NCBI GenBank assembly: GCA_910588095.1
Contig: CAJUQH010000004.1
Coordinates: forward strand, 62,001 to 126,000
Source of the DNA: an uncultured Eggerthellaceae bacterium
Lineage (GTDB): Bacteria; Actinomycetota; Coriobacteriia; Coriobacteriales; Eggerthellaceae
Reading direction: 5' to 3'
Length of the DNA: 64,000 nucleotides
In this document: piece after piece, positions 32,456-40,195 of the stretch
Position numbering within the stretch: the first letter of the stretch is position 1
How the letters are laid out: each line of letters begins with the position of its first letter
Notes under the pieces: model-generated
Told to the model about the DNA's origin: nothing
Databases searched by the model: none
The model's input: only the letters and a program-made list of their open reading frames with translations
Position numbers and translations under genes: made by a program

Positions 32456-33739
32456 CTACTCCTCCACGCGGATGAGCGAAGGCTCGGCGTACAGCAGGTC
32501 GTCCTCGGCCTTGATCTCGTCGATGGCGGAGCGCACGTCGCGCTCCTTGGCCTGGTGCGTCACGTAGATGACATCCACCGCCCCGGTCTCGCCCTTGCCG
32601 CGCTGCACCATGGAATGCACGCTCACGTTGTGCCGCGCGAACACCTCGGCCATGGTGGCCAGCACGCCCAGGCGGTCAGCCACCGAGAAGCGGATGTAGT
32701 ACTTCATCGACAGCTCCTCGATGGGCAGGATGGGCAGCTCGTCGGTGCAGGTGCAGCCCACCAGCGGCGGCACGCCCTGGCTCAGGTGGCGCGCCACTTC
32801 CAGCACGTCGCCCATCACCGCCGAGGCAGCCGGGCCCGCGCCGGCGCCCTCGCCGAAGAACATGGTCTCGCCCACAGCGTCGCCTATCACGTAGATGGCG
32901 TTGAACACGCCGTTGACCTTGGCCATCTGGTGGTCGGCCGGCAGCATGGTGGGGTGCACGCGCACGTCGATGCCGCCCGGCGTGCGATGGGCGATGGCCA
33001 GCAGCTTGACGGCATAGCCCATGTCGGCCGCCGCCTCCAGGTCGACCGGCGTTATGTTGGTGATACCGCGCGTGTACACGTCGTCCATGGTCACGCGCGA
33101 GTTGAACGCGATGGACGCCAGGATGGCTATCTTGGCCGCCGCATCGAAGCCGTCCACGTCGGCCGACGGGTTGGCCTCGGCGAACCCAGCCTCCTGGGCC
33201 TCGGCCAGCGCCTCGTCGTAGCTCATGTTGTCCTCGGCCATGCGGGTGAGCATGTAATTGGTGGTGCCGTTGACGATGCCCATCACCGACAGCACCTCGT
33301 TGGCTATGAGCGAGTGCTTCAGCGGGTCGATGATCGGTATGCCGCCACCCACGCTGGCCTCGAACGCCAGCTCGCGCCCGGCGGCTTCCGCAGCGTCCAT
33401 GACCTCCTTGCCATGGGTGGCCATGAGCGCCTTGTTGGCGGTGACCACGGCCTTGCCCGCAGCCAGCGACTCGAGCACGACTTCGCGCGCCGTGGTGGTG
33501 CCGCCGATGAGCTCTATGACCAAATCGATATCGGGGTCGTTCACGATATCGCGGAAGTCGCCGGTGAACAGCCCTTCCACGCCGTGCGCCGCCGCCTGCT
33601 CAGGGTTGCGCGAGCACACGCGCGCCAGCTCGATGTCGATGCCGTAGTGGCGCTTGAAATCGTCACGATGCTTCTGGATGATGTCGATGCACCCGCCGCC
33701 TACCGTGCCCGTGCCCACCAAGCCTATCCTTACCGCCAT
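32456..33739 (-). CDS. hom: homoserine dehydrogenase
   Basis: A 427-residue enzyme that reduces aspartate semialdehyde to homoserine for methionine and threonine. The NAD(P)-binding GLVGTGTVGGG is at residue 6, the catalytic block contains GIVNGTTNYMLT (about 173) and SADVDGFDAAAK, and a C-terminal ACT domain (FSVADRLGVLATMAEVF, about 352 on) should bind a feedback amino acid. Its promoter TATAAT is at 33784-33789 on the minus strand, 45 bases before the ATG. Divergent from the holin-like gene. Confidence 0.97.
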   Translation of the reverse strand: MAVRIGLVGTGTVGGGCIDIIQKHRDDFKRHYGIDIELARVCSRNPEQAAAHGVEGLFTGDFRDIVNDPDIDLVIELIGGTTTAREVVLESLAAGKAVVTANKALMATHGKEVMDAAEAAGRELAFEASVGGGIPIIDPLKHSLIANEVLSVMGIVNGTTNYMLTRMAEDNMSYDEALAEAQEAGFAEANPSADVDGFDAAAKIAILASIAFNSRVTMDDVYTRGITNITPVDLEAAADMGYAVKLLAIAHRTPGGIDVRVHPTMLPADHQMAKVNGVFNAIYVIGDAVGETMFFGEGAGAGPAASAVMGDVLEVARHLSQGVPPLVGCTCTDELPILPIEELSMKYYIRFSVADRLGVLATMAEVFARHNVSVHSMVQRGKGETGAVDVIYVTHQAKERDVRSAIDEIKAEDDLLYAEPSLIRVEE

Positions 33740-33783
33740 TTAACACCTCTGTCTCCATGGATTCTGCGCTCAACATTCCCGCT

Positions 33784-33789
33784 ATTATA
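33784..33789 (-). promoter_or_regulatory. putative -10 box of hom
   Basis: TATAAT on the minus strand in the short hom/holin divergent region. No clear -35 partner was found. Confidence 0.4.
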
Positions 33790-33826
33790 GTGGCTCCGAA
33801 CAGACAGCTTCGCGGAAAGGGGCACT

Positions 33827-34195
33827 ATGAACTTCTTTATCCGATGGATAGTCACCGCCATCGCCGTTGCGGCCGCGGTATGGATCGTGCCGGGCATCGA
33901 AGTGGTCGGCACCGAAGCCTGGGTGGGCGTGCTGTTCACGGCGCTCATACTGGCGCTCATCAACATGTCGGTAAAGCCCATCCTGCAGCTGCTCTCGCTG
34001 CCGGTGACTGTGCTCACGCTGGGCATCTTCTACCTGGTGGTGAACACGCTCATGCTGTACCTGGCCGCATGGATGGCCAACGGGCTGTTCGGCGTCGGGT
34101 TCTGGATAGCCACCTTCGGCAGCGCCTTCGTGGCCTCCATCGTCATATCGGTGGTGTCGACGATACTCAACGGCCTGTTGGGCGATACCGACTAG
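33827..34195 (+). CDS. phage holin family 4-like membrane protein
   Basis: A 122-residue protein with four predicted membrane helices and the family signature INMSVKPILQLLSLPVTVLTLG (positions about 45-66), characteristic of the Mycobacteriophage holin 4 / YvlD-like family. Despite the name, chromosomal members of this family without phage genes nearby are probably ordinary envelope proteins, some involved in stress response. No lysin or phage gene is adjacent. A GAAAGGGG site precedes the ATG. Confidence 0.85.
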   Translation: MNFFIRWIVTAIAVAAAVWIVPGIEVVGTEAWVGVLFTALILALINMSVKPILQLLSLPVTVLTLGIFYLVVNTLMLYLAAWMANGLFGVGFWIATFGSAFVASIVISVVSTILNGLLGDTD

Positions 34196-34240
34196 GCACC
34201 GACTAGGCGGAAGCGCAAGACGCGCCTGGCTAGCGCGGCG

Positions 34241-34411
34241 CTACCGCCACGGGTCGGCCTCGAACAGCGGCTCAGCCTCTCGCCGGTCGGAATAGGGGTC
34301 GTAGCCGTCGTCGTCCTCGTTCGCAGGGCGGATGAACGGGTCGCGGGCCTTCGCGCCCTTCGACGGCTTCGGCTGCAGCTTCGGCTTCGGCGCCTTCTCT
34401 TCTTCGTCCAT
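34241..34411 (-). CDS. small acidic hypothetical protein
   Basis: A 56-residue protein starting at the ATG at 34411, preceded by GAAGGAAG eight bases away. Composition is charged and Pro/Lys-rich at first (EEEKAPKPKLQPKPSKG), then acidic with Asp/Tyr (DDDGYDPYSDRREAEP). It is predicted disordered, without Cys or membrane segment. No family known. It converges with the holin-like gene. Confidence 0.55.
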   Translation of the reverse strand: MDEEEKAPKPKLQPKPSKGAKARDPFIRPANEDDDGYDPYSDRREAEPLFEADPWR

Positions 34412-34522
34412 GATCTTCCTTCGTAGGTAGCGCAGGCAGCTGGCGCGAAAGCGCCCGTTCAAGCAAGGAAGGGCCGAGCGCAGCGCCCAGCCCTTCCCTC
34501 TCGTGCTTGTGGTTCCCAGCGG

Positions 34523-35038
34523 TTACTCGCCAGCGAGCGGCGAAGGCACACTGTAGGTGCGGGAGGCGTACTCCTGGTTCAGCTCGAACAGCGAGCGGGC
34601 GTCGCCGCCGAACAGCTTCATCTTGGTGATCATGTCGTCGGCGGTGTCTTCCTCCTCCAGCTGCTCGTCGATGAACCAGCCCAGGAACTGCTGCGTGCGG
34701 TAGTCGTTGGCCGCCACAGCCGCCGCATAGATGTCGTTGATGAGCGAGGTCACGTACTTCTCATGCTCGAGGCCAGCCTCCAGCGGCTCCAGGTAGCTGC
34801 TGAAGGTCTTGTCGGGCTGGTCGATGGCCAGCAGCTTCACCTTCTCGCCGTTCTCATGCAGGTAGTTGCGGAAGATGAGCGCATGGTCGCGCTCCTCCTG
34901 GGCCTGGATCTCGTACCAGTTGGCATAGCCGTCAAGGCCCTCTTCCTCGTAGTAATCAGCGAAGGAGAGGTACAGGTAAGCCGAGTACAGCTCCTTGTTT
35001 ATCTGGTCGTTCAGCAGTTCGTAGACCTTCTTGTCCAT
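34523..35038 (-). CDS. ftnA: ferritin
   Basis: A 171-residue non-haem ferritin. The ferroxidase ligands are visible as E17 (in NKELYSAYLYLSFADYYEE), E50 and H53 (in QEERDHA) and a later E/Q set in FIDEQLEEED. It stores iron and limits oxidative damage. The ATG at 35038 follows a near-ideal AAAGGAGG site, so the longer upstream frame is not used. Divergent from the ABC transporter gene, with 168 bases between them. Confidence 0.95.
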   Translation of the reverse strand: MDKKVYELLNDQINKELYSAYLYLSFADYYEEEGLDGYANWYEIQAQEERDHALIFRNYLHENGEKVKLLAIDQPDKTFSSYLEPLEAGLEHEKYVTSLINDIYAAAVAANDYRTQQFLGWFIDEQLEEEDTADDMITKMKLFGGDARSLFELNQEYASRTYSVPSPLAGE

Positions 35039-35206
35039 GGGCGTTGCGCCCTCCTTTCGTGCTGTGTTGCATACCCTGCCCATGATACCTGCTCCTGGCC
35101 ACCATGGCGCCCGCGCGGCGCAAGTTTTATGGATAGTTGGTGAAGCCACCCCCCCCTGCCGCACCCGGTGTAAGCTGGAACGCCGAGAGACACGAAGGGG
35201 ACTCCC

Positions 35207-38200
35207 ATGCTGCAACTAAAGCACATCCGCAAGTCATACACCACCGGCGACTTCGCCCAGACCGCGCTCGACGACGTGAGCGTGTCGTTCCGCGACAGCG
35301 AGTTCGTGGCCATTCTGGGCCCGTCGGGCTCGGGCAAGACCACGCTGCTGAACATCATCGGCGGGCTGGACCACTACGACACCGGCGACCTTGTCGTGGA
35401 CGGCGTGTCCACCAAGGAGTACAAGGACCGCGACTGGGACACCTACCGCAACAATCGCATCGGCTTCGTGTTCCAGAGCTACAACCTCATCCCGCACCAG
35501 ACCGTGCTGGCCAACGTCGAGCTGGCGCTGACGCTTTCGGGCGTGGCGCCTGACGAGCGCAAGCGCCGCGCCACCGAGGCGCTGGAGGCCGTGGGGCTGG
35601 GCGACCACGTGAACAAGAAGCCTGCGCAGCTTTCCGGCGGCCAGATGCAGCGCGTGGCCATCGCCCGCGCGCTCATCAACGACCCTGAGATACTGCTGGC
35701 CGACGAGCCCACCGGCGCGCTGGATTCAAAGACCAGCGTTCAGATAATGGACCTGCTGACCGACATCGCGCGCGACCGCCTGGTCATCATGGTCACCCAC
35801 AACCCCGAGCTGGCCGAGCAGTACGCCACGCGCACGGTGAACCTGGCCGACGGCGTGATACGATCCGACACGGCGCCCTTCGAGCCCACCGCCGAGGAGA
35901 TGCGCCTTTCCGAGAAGCCCATCCGCCGCACGTCCATGAGCTTCCTCACTGCGCTAACGCTCAGCTTCAACAACCTCATGACCAAGAAGGGCCGCACCAT
36001 CATGACGGCCTTCGCCGGCAGCATCGGCATCATCGGCATCGCGGCCATCCTGGCGCTGGCCAACGGCGTGAACGCCTATATAAAGAACGTCGAGGAAGAG
36101 ACGCTTTCGGTCTACCCGCTGCAGATAATGTCCACCGGCTTCGATATGTCGTCGATGATGACCATGAGCGGCATGGGCATGGGAGACGACGGCGAAGGCG
36201 CCCCCGCAGAAGGCCAAGGCGCGGAAGGCTCCGGCGGCGAAGTTGGCGAGGCCACCATCCTCACGCGCATGTTCACGAGCATCACCAACAACGACCTGGC
36301 GTCGCTGAAGGAGTACTTCGACACCGACGGCGGCGGCATCGAGCAGCACGTGAGCTCCATCGAGTACACCTACAACGTGACGCCCCATATCTACGTCGAG
36401 GAAGCCGATGGCGGCGTGCGCCAGGTGAACCCCGACACCACGTTCAACTCGCTGGGCATGGGCGCGGGGATGTCCGACTCCAGCCTTATGTCCATGTCGA
36501 TGTCCACCAACGTGTTCGGCGAGATGATGGACAACGCCGACGTGGTGAAGGACCAGTACGACGTGATAGAGGGCGCTTGGCCCGAGGCGTACGACGAGTG
36601 CGTGCTCGTGCTGAGCCACAACGGCAAGATATCCGACTTCCTGGCCTATGTGCTGGGACTGCGCGACTACGACCACCTGCAAGAGATGGTGAAGAGCTTC
36701 GTGGCCGACGACACCATGGAAGTGGAGGTGGATACGCAGTCCTACCCCATCGACGAGCTGCTAAGCACCCCGCTGAAGCTGGTTAACTCGGCGGATTGCT
36801 ACACCTACGACGACGAGTACGGCGTGTGGGTGGACAAGACCGATGACGAGGCCTTCGTGAAGGACCTGGTGGCCAACGGCGAGTCCCTGCGCATAACCGG
36901 CATCGTGCAGCCCAAGGAAGGCGTCACTGCCACGGCGCTGGCAAGCGGCATCTACTACACCCCCGCGCTGCCGCGGCACCTCATCGAGCAGTCAGCCGAG
37001 ACCCAGATAGTGAAGGACCAGCTGGCCGATCCCGACGTGAACGTGTTCACGGGCAAGCCCTTCGGCGAGGAAGACCAGGCGGGCGACTTCGACATGGGGT
37101 CGATGTTCACCATCGACACAGGTGCCATCAGCCGCGCGTTCAACGTGGACGCTAGCAAGCTGCAGGTGGATATGAGCGGCATGAATCTTGACCCGTCCAG
37201 CCTGCCGCAGATGGGACCTTTGGATTTGAGCGGGCTCGACTTGCAGACGCAGCCGGAGATTGACGAGGCACAGCTCCAGAGGACCATGGCCGAGATGGCT
37301 ATGGCCGCCACCCCGGAGGAGAAGAACGCAATCCTCAACCGCGACCTGCCCCTCATCATCACCAATCTGAACAGCATGCAGGCTGAGGCTGCCGGCAAGA
37401 TACAGGCGGCCGTGGGGCAGCAGGTAGGGGGCTACGTCAGCAGCCTTACCAATGCCATCCAGCAGCAGACCCAAGCAGCGGTAGGTGCCGCCATGGCTCA
37501 GATGGGCGCCAACATGGCCAGCGCCATGTCCGTCGATCCGGCCGCCTTCGCCGATGCCTTCCAGTTCAACATGACCGAGGAGCAACTCACCGAGCTCATC
37601 ATGTCCATGATGGGCAGCGCTCAAGAGGCCACGTTCGACAACAACCTGGCGAAGATGGATTACGCCGACCTGGCAAAGCCCTACGAGATCGACATCTATC
37701 CCAAGGACTTCGAGAGCAAGCAGGAGGTCATCGCCATCCTCGATGCCTACAACGAGCGCATGGCCGCCGACGGCGACGAAGACCGCGAGATAACCTATAC
37801 CGACCTGGTGGGCACCCTTATGAAGTCGGTCACCACCATCATCGACATGATCAGCTACGTGCTGATAGCGTTCGTATCCATCTCGCTGGTGGTGTCGTCC
37901 ATCATGATCGGCGTCATCACGTACATCAGCGTGCTCGAACGCAAGAAGGAGATCGGCATCCTGCGTGCCATAGGCGCCTCCAAGGGCGACATCAGCCGCG
38001 TGTTCAATGCCGAGACCATCATCGAGGGCTTGGTTGCGGGCGTGCTGGGCGTGGGCATAACCGCTCTGGTATGCATACCGGTGAGCGCCCTGGTCTATGC
38101 CCTGTTCGATGTGCCCAACTTGGCATCGCTGCCCTGGCAGGCCGCGCTCATCCTCATCGGCATAAGCGTGGCGCTGACGTTCATCGCCGGCCTGATGCCC

Positions 38201-38251
38201 GCTTCGAGCGCCGCCCGCAAAGACCCGGTGGAGGCGCTGCGCAGCGAGTAA
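35207..38251 (+). CDS. MacB-type ABC transporter, fused ATPase and permease
   Basis: A 1014-residue single chain. ATPase: Walker A GPSGSGKTT at 38-46, Q-loop Gln90, signature LSGGQ at 142-146, Walker B ILLADE at 162-167, His198. Then a first membrane helix near 268-290, an exported domain of about 570 residues, and three closing helices with ERKKEIGILRAIGAS and a final FtsX/MacB-type permease end. This is the MacB/FtsX (type VII) layout used for extrusion or mechanotransmission, not for ordinary import. The exported domain is far longer than in E. coli MacB and holds Met-rich (SSLMSMSMSTN, MTMSGMGMGDD) and Gln/Ala-rich stretches. No separate adaptor protein is next to it. A perfect hairpin (38302-38333) follows. 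Confidence 0.9.
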   Translation: MLQLKHIRKSYTTGDFAQTALDDVSVSFRDSEFVAILGPSGSGKTTLLNIIGGLDHYDTGDLVVDGVSTKEYKDRDWDTYRNNRIGFVFQSYNLIPHQTVLANVELALTLSGVAPDERKRRATEALEAVGLGDHVNKKPAQLSGGQMQRVAIARALINDPEILLADEPTGALDSKTSVQIMDLLTDIARDRLVIMVTHNPELAEQYATRTVNLADGVIRSDTAPFEPTAEEMRLSEKPIRRTSMSFLTALTLSFNNLMTKKGRTIMTAFAGSIGIIGIAAILALANGVNAYIKNVEEETLSVYPLQIMSTGFDMSSMMTMSGMGMGDDGEGAPAEGQGAEGSGGEVGEATILTRMFTSITNNDLASLKEYFDTDGGGIEQHVSSIEYTYNVTPHIYVEEADGGVRQVNPDTTFNSLGMGAGMSDSSLMSMSMSTNVFGEMMDNADVVKDQYDVIEGAWPEAYDECVLVLSHNGKISDFLAYVLGLRDYDHLQEMVKSFVADDTMEVEVDTQSYPIDELLSTPLKLVNSADCYTYDDEYGVWVDKTDDEAFVKDLVANGESLRITGIVQPKEGVTATALASGIYYTPALPRHLIEQSAETQIVKDQLADPDVNVFTGKPFGEEDQAGDFDMGSMFTIDTGAISRAFNVDASKLQVDMSGMNLDPSSLPQMGPLDLSGLDLQTQPEIDEAQLQRTMAEMAMAATPEEKNAILNRDLPLIITNLNSMQAEAAGKIQAAVGQQVGGYVSSLTNAIQQQTQAAVGAAMAQMGANMASAMSVDPAAFADAFQFNMTEEQLTELIMSMMGSAQEATFDNNLAKMDYADLAKPYEIDIYPKDFESKQEVIAILDAYNERMAADGDEDREITYTDLVGTLMKSVTTIIDMISYVLIAFVSISLVVSSIMIGVITYISVLERKKEIGILRAIGASKGDISRVFNAETIIEGLVAGVLGVGITALVCIPVSALVYALFDVPNLASLPWQAALILIGISVALTFIAGLMPASSAARKDPVEALRSE

Positions 38252-38301
38252 AGGTTGCGACCTGGCCACCATGGCCCAGCTCATCCTATCGACACACAGC
38301 A

Positions 38302-38333
38302 CGGCCCTTCTGCCATCCCCGGCAGAAGGGCCG
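38302..38333 (+). terminator. terminator of the ABC transporter gene
   Basis: Perfect 13-bp arms CGGCCCTTCTGCC/GGCAGAAGGGCCG around a 6-base loop, 50 bases after the stop. It lacks a T-run but is otherwise very stable. Confidence 0.7.
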
Positions 38334-38536
38334 CGTGTAAGATACGGTGCTGGCTCCGCCGAAATGGGAAGAATGACCGGAAGCATTAGCAACCAGTCAC
38401 CCCCAACAAAGTAGGCGCTGCCCGGCTTCCACGTCGGGCGGTCGGTAGGCCCTCTTCCAGCACGATTCAAGTGCAACAAGCCAGGCAAGGACATAGCCAA
38501 ACAGAACCCGGTAAGCCGTACCGCCCTCTCGTATCC

Positions 38537-38603
38537 AAAATGATAGGTATACCTATCATTTTTGGTAGGTGTACCTATCATTTTTACTATCATAAGCTAT
38601 CAT
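38537..38603. promoter_or_regulatory. tandem palindromic operator with CTATCAT repeats
   Basis: A 26-bp perfect palindrome (38537-38562, core TGATAGGTATACCTATCA) is followed 22 bases later, centre to centre, by a second version with two mismatches (38563-38580). Two more CTATCAT half-sites follow at 38587-38593 and 38597-38603. The region is A/T-rich and ends 57 bases before the ATPase ATG. A strong candidate for cooperative repressor binding. Confidence 0.7.
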
Positions 38604-38659
38604 TATTGAAAATGAACGCTTGAACAGGTAACCTTCCGGCCATGTTTAAAGGAGGCGTT

Positions 38660-39835
38660 ATGTACCGTCGCCAGATATCTCGGACCCTTGAAGCCCGGCT
38701 AGCCGAGCCTCGAAAGTTCATGCAGATCGTCATCGGACCACGCCAAACCGGCAAGACGACCGCGGTCAAGCAGGCGCTTGATGCGTCCGGCCTTCCGTAC
38801 CACTATGTGGATGCCGACCGCTTCACCGGGCTGCCCGCCACCCAAATAGCCATCGAATGGGATCAGGCACGCATCCTCGCCAAGCGGGAGGGCAAGGCCA
38901 TCCTCTTTATCGACGAGGTGCATAAGGTCGAGGACTGGAGCGGCGCCGTAAAAGCCCTTTGGGACGAGGACACCTGGCACGAAGTCCCGCTGACCGTGGT
39001 GCTGTCAGGGTCGTCGACGCTCCTTCTCAAGAAAGGGCTGAGCGATTCTCTCAAGGGCCGTTTCGAGCTTCTTCGCTCGACCCACTGGACGCTTGCCGAG
39101 ATGAATACAGCCTTCGATTATGACCTTGAGCGATTCCTGTTGCGCGGCGGCTATCCTGGTGCAGCATCGCTGGCTGAGCAGGATCGATGGTTCGCATACA
39201 TGAACGACTCCATCATCGAAGCCACGATCGCTCAAGACGTGCTCCAGCTTGAGACCGTGCGCAAACCGGCATTGTTGAAGCGCCTGTTCGAGCTGGGTGC
39301 CCTCTATTCTGGCCAGGAGCTTTCCTATCGTAAGATACTTGGCCAACTCGATGACAAGGGCAACACCGACACTATAGCCCATTACCTCGACCTGCTCTCA
39401 GGCGCTGGCATGTTAGCGGGTCTGCAGAAGCACAACGCCAAACAGCTTGAAACGCGCCGCAGCTCGCCCCGTTTCATGGTCTATGACACATCGCTCATGA
39501 CCGCCGCGTGGCGCGATGACTCATCGCATCTGCTGGACGACCCAGCGCTTCGCGGGCGGCTAACGGAATCGGCTGTGGGGGCATATCTGCTCGCACGCTC
39601 GAAGCGCGAAGGTTTCGAGGTGCGTTGGTGGCGCGAGGGCAGCAAGGAGGTTGACTTCGTCTTGAAGCAACGTGACAAGCTGCTCGCCATCGAAGTCAAA
39701 AGCGGCACAGTGAAGGAGCTGACTGGGCTCGATGCGTTCAAGCAAGCTTTTCCCGAGGCACGCACGCTTATCGTGGGCTCCCCGATTGCCACCCTTGAGG
39801 AATTCTTGCTCGGGAACGTGCCACTGTTCAGCTAG
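38660..39835 (+). CDS. AAA ATPase with DUF4143 domain
   Basis: A 391-residue protein: P-loop GPRQTGKTT near residue 28, Walker B ILFIDEVHKV near 90, a GSSTLLL sensor segment, then a C-terminal DUF4143 domain (RLTESAVGAYLLAR, EVDFVLKQRDKLLAIEVKS) whose conserved E...D...E-x-K looks like a degenerate PD-(D/E)xK nuclease fold. Members of this family are widespread, often in mobile or defence-rich regions, and their role is unknown. The start at 38660 follows AAAGGAGG closely; an upstream ATG at 38642 lacks a site. Codon use is less GC-extreme than the neighbours, suggesting transfer. Confidence 0.88.
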   Translation: MYRRQISRTLEARLAEPRKFMQIVIGPRQTGKTTAVKQALDASGLPYHYVDADRFTGLPATQIAIEWDQARILAKREGKAILFIDEVHKVEDWSGAVKALWDEDTWHEVPLTVVLSGSSTLLLKKGLSDSLKGRFELLRSTHWTLAEMNTAFDYDLERFLLRGGYPGAASLAEQDRWFAYMNDSIIEATIAQDVLQLETVRKPALLKRLFELGALYSGQELSYRKILGQLDDKGNTDTIAHYLDLLSGAGMLAGLQKHNAKQLETRRSSPRFMVYDTSLMTAAWRDDSSHLLDDPALRGRLTESAVGAYLLARSKREGFEVRWWREGSKEVDFVLKQRDKLLAIEVKSGTVKELTGLDAFKQAFPEARTLIVGSPIATLEEFLLGNVPLFS

Positions 39836-39837
39836 AG

Positions 39838-40179
39838 AATCGAACGTGTAGAACCAGCGATAGCTGGCGAACATCCTCCGATGGAGTCAAGCATCCCAGG
39901 TCGGAAGGTGTGATGAGCGTGTTCGAGATTTGCGGAAGCGAGCCTTGCATTCCGGCCTCGCCTTTGGTTTGGTTTCAGTACCAGTATTATCCGCAAGACG
40001 ACATGACCTCGCCGAACCCTTATGTGATAAAGGTCGGTGTGGGTGCGAACTGGTGGTGGACCCGAACGGCCCACTGGAGCGGGGTCACTAACTTTCGGTC
40101 TATTGATCGGACTGGCAAGCTCTCTTCACCCGAAACTCCTTCTATGAAAGGTGGGGTGGCGCCTTGCTTCGCCCTTTAG
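39838..40179 (+). pseudogene. remnant of a DUF6273 surface-protein gene
   Basis: The frame ends with FQYQYYP...NWWWTRT...F-SIDRTGKLSSPETP...GGVAPCFAL. This aligns with the C-terminus of the DUF6273 protein at the right edge of the window, which reads FQYQLYA...WCWFRST...LAIRSNGRSQVFSPATT...GIAPCFAI. Even MSVFEICG lines up with LLSAYEVTG. The 3' DNA ends (CCTTGCTTCGC...TTTAG) match as well. No signal peptide or earlier domain precedes it, so this is a 5'-deleted fragment. It may still be read as an 88-residue peptide from ATG 39913, but no ribosome site is convincing. Confidence 0.6.
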
Positions 40180-40195
40180 CGATGCCACAGCCAGC

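Noticed and set aside
33827..34195. Possible prophage lysis cassette because of the holin-4 name
   Set aside because: No endolysin, integrase or other phage gene nearby; the family is common on chromosomes.
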